DNA of 64,000 nt, taken from contig NZ_JAGXJN010000028.1 of assembly GCF_019091455.1 (NCBI RefSeq), positions 49,218 through 113,217 of the forward strand, given 5' to 3'. A program made the position numbers and the translations under genes. The notes below the pieces were generated by a model. The model made no database searches. It was not told the DNA's origin and worked only from the letters and a program-made list of their open reading frames with translations. Below, one piece after another: positions 60,339 through 64,000 of this stretch. Numbering within the stretch: position 1 is the first letter of the stretch; the number at the start of each line of letters is the position of its first letter. The DNA comes from Chitinophaga sp. GbtcB8 (GTDB lineage Bacteria > Bacteroidota > Bacteroidia > Chitinophagales > Chitinophagaceae).

Positions 60339-61322
60339 ATGCGTCAGATAGCTTTCAGACAAGCCTTAAGAGAAGCCCTCCAGGAAGAAATGCGCCGGGA
60401 CGAGCGCGTATTCCTGATGGGAGAGGAAGTAGCCGAATACAATGGTGCCTATAAAGTGAGCCAGGGAATGCTGGATGAATTTGGGGCCAAAAGGGTAATT
60501 GATACCCCGATTGCAGAATTAGGCTTTGCTGCCATTGGCGTTGGCGCTGCACAAAACGGCCTTCGTCCTGTAGTGGAATTTATGACCTGGAACTTTGCCG
60601 TACTGGCCCTGGACCAGATCCTGAACACCGCTTCCAAAATGCTGGCCATGAGTGGCGGACAGGTAGGCTGCCCCATTGTTTTCCGCGGACCTAACGGTTC
60701 TGCCGGTCAGCTGGGCGCCCAGCACTCCACTGCTTTTGAAAGCTATTATGCCAACATCCCCGGTTTAAAAGTAGTATCCGTTTCCAACCCATATGATGCC
60801 AAAGGTTTGCTGAAAGCCGCTATCCGCGATGATGATCCGGTGGTTTTCATGGAAAGTGAAGTAATGTATGGCGAGCTGGGCGACGTACCCGAAGAAGAAT
60901 ATATTATTCCCATTGGCAAGGCCGATATTAAACGTGCCGGTAAGGACGTAACCATCGTTTCTTTCAACAAAATGATGAAAGTAGCCCTGGGCGCCGCAGA
61001 AGAGCTGGCCAAAGAAGGTATTGAGGCCGAAGTGATCGACCTGCGTACCATCCGCCCGCTGGACTGGTTCACCATCCTGGAATCTGTAAAGAAAACCAAC
61101 CGCCTGGTGATCGTGGAAGAGCAATGGCCTTTTTCCAGCATTTCTTCTGAAATTACCTACCGTATTCAGAAAGAGGGTTTTGATTACCTGGATGCCCCCA
61201 TCCGCCGTATCACTGCTCCGGATGCACCTATGCACTACGCACCCAACCTGGTAAAACTGTACATGCCCGATATTGAGCGTACCGTGAAGCTGGTAAAGGA
61301 AGTAATGTATATGAAGAAGTAG
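60339..61322 (+). CDS. pdhB: Pyruvate dehydrogenase E1 component, beta subunit
   Basis: The 327-residue protein has the thiamine-diphosphate-binding Glu region (GEEVAEYNGAYKVSQGMLDEFG), DTPIAELGFAAIGVGAA, the FRGPNGSAGQLGAQHS loop, and the C-terminal transketolase-like domain (VTIVSFNKMMKVALGAA, DLRTIRPLDW, VEEQWPFSSI). It pairs with an E1 alpha subunit encoded elsewhere to decarboxylate pyruvate and pass acetyl groups to E2. Absence of the alpha gene beside it is common in Bacteroidota. The end merges into an AAAGC-word palindrome. Confidence 0.94.
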   Translation: MRQIAFRQALREALQEEMRRDERVFLMGEEVAEYNGAYKVSQGMLDEFGAKRVIDTPIAELGFAAIGVGAAQNGLRPVVEFMTWNFAVLALDQILNTASKMLAMSGGQVGCPIVFRGPNGSAGQLGAQHSTAFESYYANIPGLKVVSVSNPYDAKGLLKAAIRDDDPVVFMESEVMYGELGDVPEEEYIIPIGKADIKRAGKDVTIVSFNKMMKVALGAAEELAKEGIEAEVIDLRTIRPLDWFTILESVKKTNRLVIVEEQWPFSSISSEITYRIQKEGFDYLDAPIRRITAPDAPMHYAPNLVKLYMPDIERTVKLVKEVMYMKK

Positions 61323-61437
61323 CATAAAGCTCAAAGCTCAAAGCAGAAAGCCCAAAGCTCAGAACATATTAAAACGCAAAAAGCCGGTTGTATAATTACA
61401 ATCGGCTTTTTGCTTTATGCTTTGAGCTTTCAGCTTA
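61321..61437. repeat. Gene-end palindrome of AAAGC words (copy 2) with central terminator
   Basis: Starting in the pdhB stop codon, TAGCATAAAGCTCAAAGC and further AAAGC words pair with TGCTTTGAGCTTTCAGCTTA, which ends at the cysM stop codon on the other strand. The centre is a terminator stem GCAAAAAGCCGGTTGT / ACAATCGGCTTTTTGC. It terminates both convergent genes and matches 45094-45229 in vocabulary. Confidence 0.85.
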
Positions 61438-62319
61438 AGATCCAAAGAGATCACTCGATAAATACCTATCGCCCCGGTCGCAGATAATACAAACGATCAC
61501 ACCCCGCTCTAATTCCTTAGATAAGCGTACTGCTGCAGATACTGCGCCGCCGCTGCTCATGCCGCAGAAAATGGCTTCTTCCTTTGCCAGGCGCCGCGTC
61601 ATTTGCCGCGCTTCGTTCTCAGATATATCCATGGTGCGGTCTACACGCTCTTTATCAAATATTTTCGGCAGGTAAGCCTCCGGCCACTTGCGGATGCCCG
61701 GTATACGGGAGCCTTCAGTTGGCTGGCAGCCTACGATCTGTACCTGCGGGTTCTGCTCCTTCAGGTAGCGGGATACGCCCATAATAGTGCCGGTAGTACC
61801 CATGGCGCTCACAAAATGTGTTACCGCTCCCTGTGTATCGCGCCATATTTCCGGGCCGGTAGTGCGGTAGTGCATACCGTAATTATCCGGGTTGGCAAAC
61901 TGGTTCAGCATATGATAACCGCCTTTGGCCACCTGCGCATGCGCATAGTCAATAGAGCCTTCCATGGAATCCTCCTTGCGGGTTAAGGTCACCTTGGCGC
62001 CAAAGGCTTCCATAATCAGCACCCGCTCGCGGGTAGCATCTTCCGGCATTACCACCTCCATTTCTACCCCAAACAGGGCGGCGATCATAGCCAGTGCAAT
62101 ACCGGTATTACCGCTGGTAGCCTCTATCAGCTTCATGCCGGGCTTTAGCTCGCCCCGGTCCAGCGCGCCTTTGATCATGCCATAGGCGGCCCGGTCTTTT
62201 ACGCTGCCGCCGGGGTTATTACCTTCCAGCTTGGCATAAATAGTAACATTAGGGTTTGCCGTTAATTTTTTCAGTGCAACAATAGGTGTATTACCTACCT
62301 GGTCAAGAATTGAATGCAT
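61435..62319 (-). CDS. cysM: Cysteine synthase (O-acetylserine sulfhydrylase)
   Basis: The 294-residue PLP enzyme has the Schiff-base Lys41 in GGSVKDRAAYG, the EATSGNTGIALAMIAA phosphate and substrate loop, and the GTTGTIMGVSRYLKE PLP-phosphate loop. Its length and the start MHSILDQVGNTPIVAL are closest to the CysM type. It makes cysteine from O-acetylserine and sulfide or thiosulfate. It follows the serine acetyltransferase gene by 27 nt in a two-gene cysteine operon. Confidence 0.94.
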   Translation of the reverse strand: MHSILDQVGNTPIVALKKLTANPNVTIYAKLEGNNPGGSVKDRAAYGMIKGALDRGELKPGMKLIEATSGNTGIALAMIAALFGVEMEVVMPEDATRERVLIMEAFGAKVTLTRKEDSMEGSIDYAHAQVAKGGYHMLNQFANPDNYGMHYRTTGPEIWRDTQGAVTHFVSAMGTTGTIMGVSRYLKEQNPQVQIVGCQPTEGSRIPGIRKWPEAYLPKIFDKERVDRTMDISENEARQMTRRLAKEEAIFCGMSSGGAVSAAVRLSKELERGVIVCIICDRGDRYLSSDLFGS

Positions 62320-62346
62320 CAGTTATGTTGATTTACGATCTTAGGT

Positions 62347-63156
62347 TTACACGGCTTCCACCACATTCATGCTGCCATCTGCCTTGTAATAAATACGGGA
62401 AAAGGGTGCAACACTTTTGATCAGCCACACATTACCTCCAATTACGCTGTGGTGGCCAATAGTGGTATCACCGCCTAAAATGGTGGCGCCGGCATAGATC
62501 ACTACATGTTCCTCAATGGTGGGATGGCGCTTGCTTTTAGCCATGCTTTTATCAATACTCAAAGCACCCAGGGTAACGCCCTGGTACAGCTTTACATGCG
62601 CTCCTATTACAGAAGTTTCCCCGATCACAATACCGGTGCCATGGTCTACGCAAAAATAGGGCGCTATAATAGCTGCCGGGTGAATGTCGATACCGGTGCG
62701 GGCATGCGCCAGCTCCGTGATCATGCGGGGCAGTAAGGGTATGTTCAGCTGCTGCAGCGCGTGTGCAATACGGTAAAAGGCAATGGCATAAAAACCGGGA
62801 TAAGCCCTTATTACTTCGTATAAGCAGGTAGCTGCCGGGTCGCCCTGGTAAATAGCGGTGGCGTCTTTGGTAAGATCATCGTAAATAGACGGTACCTGGG
62901 CCATGAAATGCTGGCTCAGTTGTGCTGCCGTATCCGGTAGCTGGGGCTGCATGGTATGCAATAGCTGCTGCAGCTGCTGTTCCAGCTTTTGTGCATAGGG
63001 GGCCAGGTCCGCCGCTGCCATCACTTTACCCGTGTGTTCGGGAAATAGCCAGTTTACCAGGTCATTGGCAAAATCGCTGACCGCTGTAGTACAAGGGTAA
63101 GGATTGGCCGCTGCCCACTGGTGCCTGCGCTTTAACTCCTCCAATAATTTTTCCAT
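62347..63156 (-). CDS. cysE: Serine O-acetyltransferase
   Basis: The 269-residue protein has an N-terminal helical domain, then a left-handed beta-helix of hexapeptide repeats (IDIHPAAIIAPYFCVDHGTGIVIGETSVIGAHVKLYQGVTLGA) with the catalytic DHGTG histidine, ending in a tail (YKADGSMNVVEAV). It is of the longer EpsC/SatA type. It makes O-acetylserine from serine and acetyl-CoA, the substrate of the cysteine synthase encoded next in the operon. Feedback by cysteine is known in the family but cannot be seen here. Confidence 0.94.
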   Translation of the reverse strand: MEKLLEELKRRHQWAAANPYPCTTAVSDFANDLVNWLFPEHTGKVMAAADLAPYAQKLEQQLQQLLHTMQPQLPDTAAQLSQHFMAQVPSIYDDLTKDATAIYQGDPAATCLYEVIRAYPGFYAIAFYRIAHALQQLNIPLLPRMITELAHARTGIDIHPAAIIAPYFCVDHGTGIVIGETSVIGAHVKLYQGVTLGALSIDKSMAKSKRHPTIEEHVVIYAGATILGGDTTIGHHSVIGGNVWLIKSVAPFSRIYYKADGSMNVVEAV

Positions 63157-63301
63157 ATGCGGCTTAGAATTACAGGATACAATGTTTAGTAGTTTAAAAG
63201 TACATATTATGCCTGTAAAGTTAGTCGCAGGGTTGTTTTTTTTCCTGCTGCCGGTAACACCGGCACATCCGCATATTTTCTCATCGGCCCATTGATTTCA
63301 T

Positions 63302-63309
63302 TATCTTTG
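63302..63309 (+). promoter_or_regulatory. -7 box TATCTTTG of the NtrC-type gene
   Basis: Exact TAnnTTTG match 20 nt upstream of the ATG at 63330. Confidence 0.65.
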
Positions 63310-63329
63310 CTCCCTCACAAAACACCAAT

Positions 63330-64000
63330 ATGGCGAACATCCTGATTATTGATGACGAAAAAAGCATCCGTAAAACATTGTCTGAGATCCTGACCTACGA
63401 AGGATATAAGCTCGATGAAGCGGCAGATGGGGCAGAAGGTTTTAAGATGTTCAGGGAAAAGCAGTATGATGCTGTGTTGTGCGACATCAAAATGCCCAAG
63501 ATGGATGGCCTGGAATTCCTGGAAAAAGCCAAGGAAGCCAATCCTGATATTCCCATCATAATGGTATCCGGCCACGGTAATATTGATACAGCCGTAGAAG
63601 CAGTTAAAAAAGGCGCGTTTGACTACATTCCCAAACCACCGGATCTGAACCGCCTGCTTATTACCCTGCGCAATGCTATGGATAAAACTACACTGGTGGC
63701 GGAAACCAAGCGCCTGCGCCGTAAGGTGAACAAAACCCAGGAAATGATCGGCGGTTCTGCGCCTATCCTGAAAATAAAAGAGACCATTGAAAAAGTGGCT
63801 CCCACCGATGCCCGTGTGCTGGTAACCGGCGAGAACGGGGTAGGCAAGGAGCTGGTAGCCCGCTGGATCCATGAGCGCAGCAGCCGCGCCACCGGGCCTA
63901 TGATAGAAGTGAACTGCGCCGCCACTCCCAGAGTACTGATTGAGAGCGTGCTGTTAGGCCTTGAAAAAGGCTCGTTTACCACTGCGGTAAAACAGCGCAT
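63330..64000 (+). CDS. NtrC-type sigma-54 dependent response regulator, 3' end cut by window edge
   Basis: The visible 223 residues begin MANILIIDDEKSIRK. The receiver domain has Asp10-Asp11, the phospho-acceptor near Asp53 in LCDIKMPKMDG, the Ser in MVSGHG and Lys103-type KKGAFDYIPKP. A linker leads to the AAA+ domain with Walker A GENGVGKE near 168-175. The sigma-54 contact loop (GAFTGA in most bacteria) reads GSFTTA here and is preceded by LLGLEKG where LFGHEKG is usual. It should activate sigma-54 promoters after phosphorylation. No sensor kinase is within the window. Confidence 0.93.
   Translation, partial: MANILIIDDEKSIRKTLSEILTYEGYKLDEAADGAEGFKMFREKQYDAVLCDIKMPKMDGLEFLEKAKEANPDIPIIMVSGHGNIDTAVEAVKKGAFDYIPKPPDLNRLLITLRNAMDKTTLVAETKRLRRKVNKTQEMIGGSAPILKIKETIEKVAPTDARVLVTGENGVGKELVARWIHERSSRATGPMIEVNCAATPRVLIESVLLGLEKGSFTTAVKQR

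Noticed and set aside
60765..61334. 189-codon minus-strand open frame
   Set aside because: It is antisense to pdhB, which has full domain support.
1..64000. tRNA, rRNA, prophage or insertion sequence
   Set aside because: Intergenic gaps are short, and none shows a cloverleaf, rRNA core, integrase or transposase reading frame.

Overview
The window is chromosomal DNA of a member of the Bacteroidota, most likely the Chitinophaga/Chitinophagaceae group. This placement rests on two SusC/SusD pairs, several lipoproteins, a protein with a type IX secretion (T9SS) sorting tail, Por-type PKD proteins, a FecR/DUF4974 protein, a qNor NO reductase, the near absence of Shine-Dalgarno sites, and repeated matches to the Bacteroidota -7 promoter box TAnnTTTG. 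Gene content is mostly metabolic. I see no rRNA, tRNA, CRISPR array, insertion sequence or prophage.

Layout. 1-7.3 kb: a left-truncated gene with a PD-(D/E)XK nuclease signature, an alpha/beta hydrolase, an M20 amidohydrolase, a small membrane protein with a Crp/Fnr regulator, a secreted zinc protease and an SDR dehydrogenase. 7.5-12.2 kb: a Tat-exported phospholipase C, an HTH_42 (AlkZ/AlkX-like) protein and an ankyrin protein. 12.3-27.7 kb: a polysaccharide utilisation locus for alpha-mannosides (ROK kinase, MFS sugar porter, class I mannose-6-phosphate isomerase, GH38, SusD, SusC, GH125, GntR-UTRA regulator, esterase). 27.8-31 kb: a nitric-oxide module (qNor, group III truncated haemoglobin, Rrf2 regulator). 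31-39 kb: a secreted DUF4082/T9SS protein, a GH9 glycosidase, an SH3b/cysteine-peptidase-like protein with a Pro-rich membrane partner, a secreted DUF62 (SAM hydrolase) protein and an NTF2-like protein. 39-45 kb: a small membrane protein, a NemR-like TetR regulator with hydrolase, a lipoprotein, a Tat-exported sugar isomerase/epimerase-like lipoprotein, a stand-alone FecR protein and proline dehydrogenase. 45-50 kb: a second SusC/SusD pair with no CAZyme beside it. 50-64 kb: housekeeping genes (thyA, folA, dnaG, thiolase, pdhB, cysE-cysM, an NtrC-type regulator at the right edge), with two paralogous PKD surface proteins among them.

How the mannoside locus fits together: GH125 and GH38 would trim alpha-mannosides around SusCD uptake, the MFS porter would bring mannose into the cytoplasm, the ROK kinase would phosphorylate it, and the isomerase would deliver fructose-6-phosphate. 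GH38, isomerase, porter and kinase run as one close-packed minus-strand operon. The promoters of GH38 and GH125 share a nearly identical 21-nt stretch in which a TATGTTTG -7 box is flanked by an inverted ATATGTA/TACATAT repeat (perfect at GH38, with the right arm decayed at GH125). Each also has a TTG exactly 20 nt upstream of the -7 box. This is a strong candidate operator for the GntR-UTRA regulator encoded divergently from GH125.

The most unusual non-coding signal is a set of long palindromes, built from short repeated words, placed exactly at gene ends. Their arms often begin at or contain the stop codons of the flanking genes. The ATGTAAAA-word element occurs twice 30 kb apart, and the AAAGC-word element also occurs twice.
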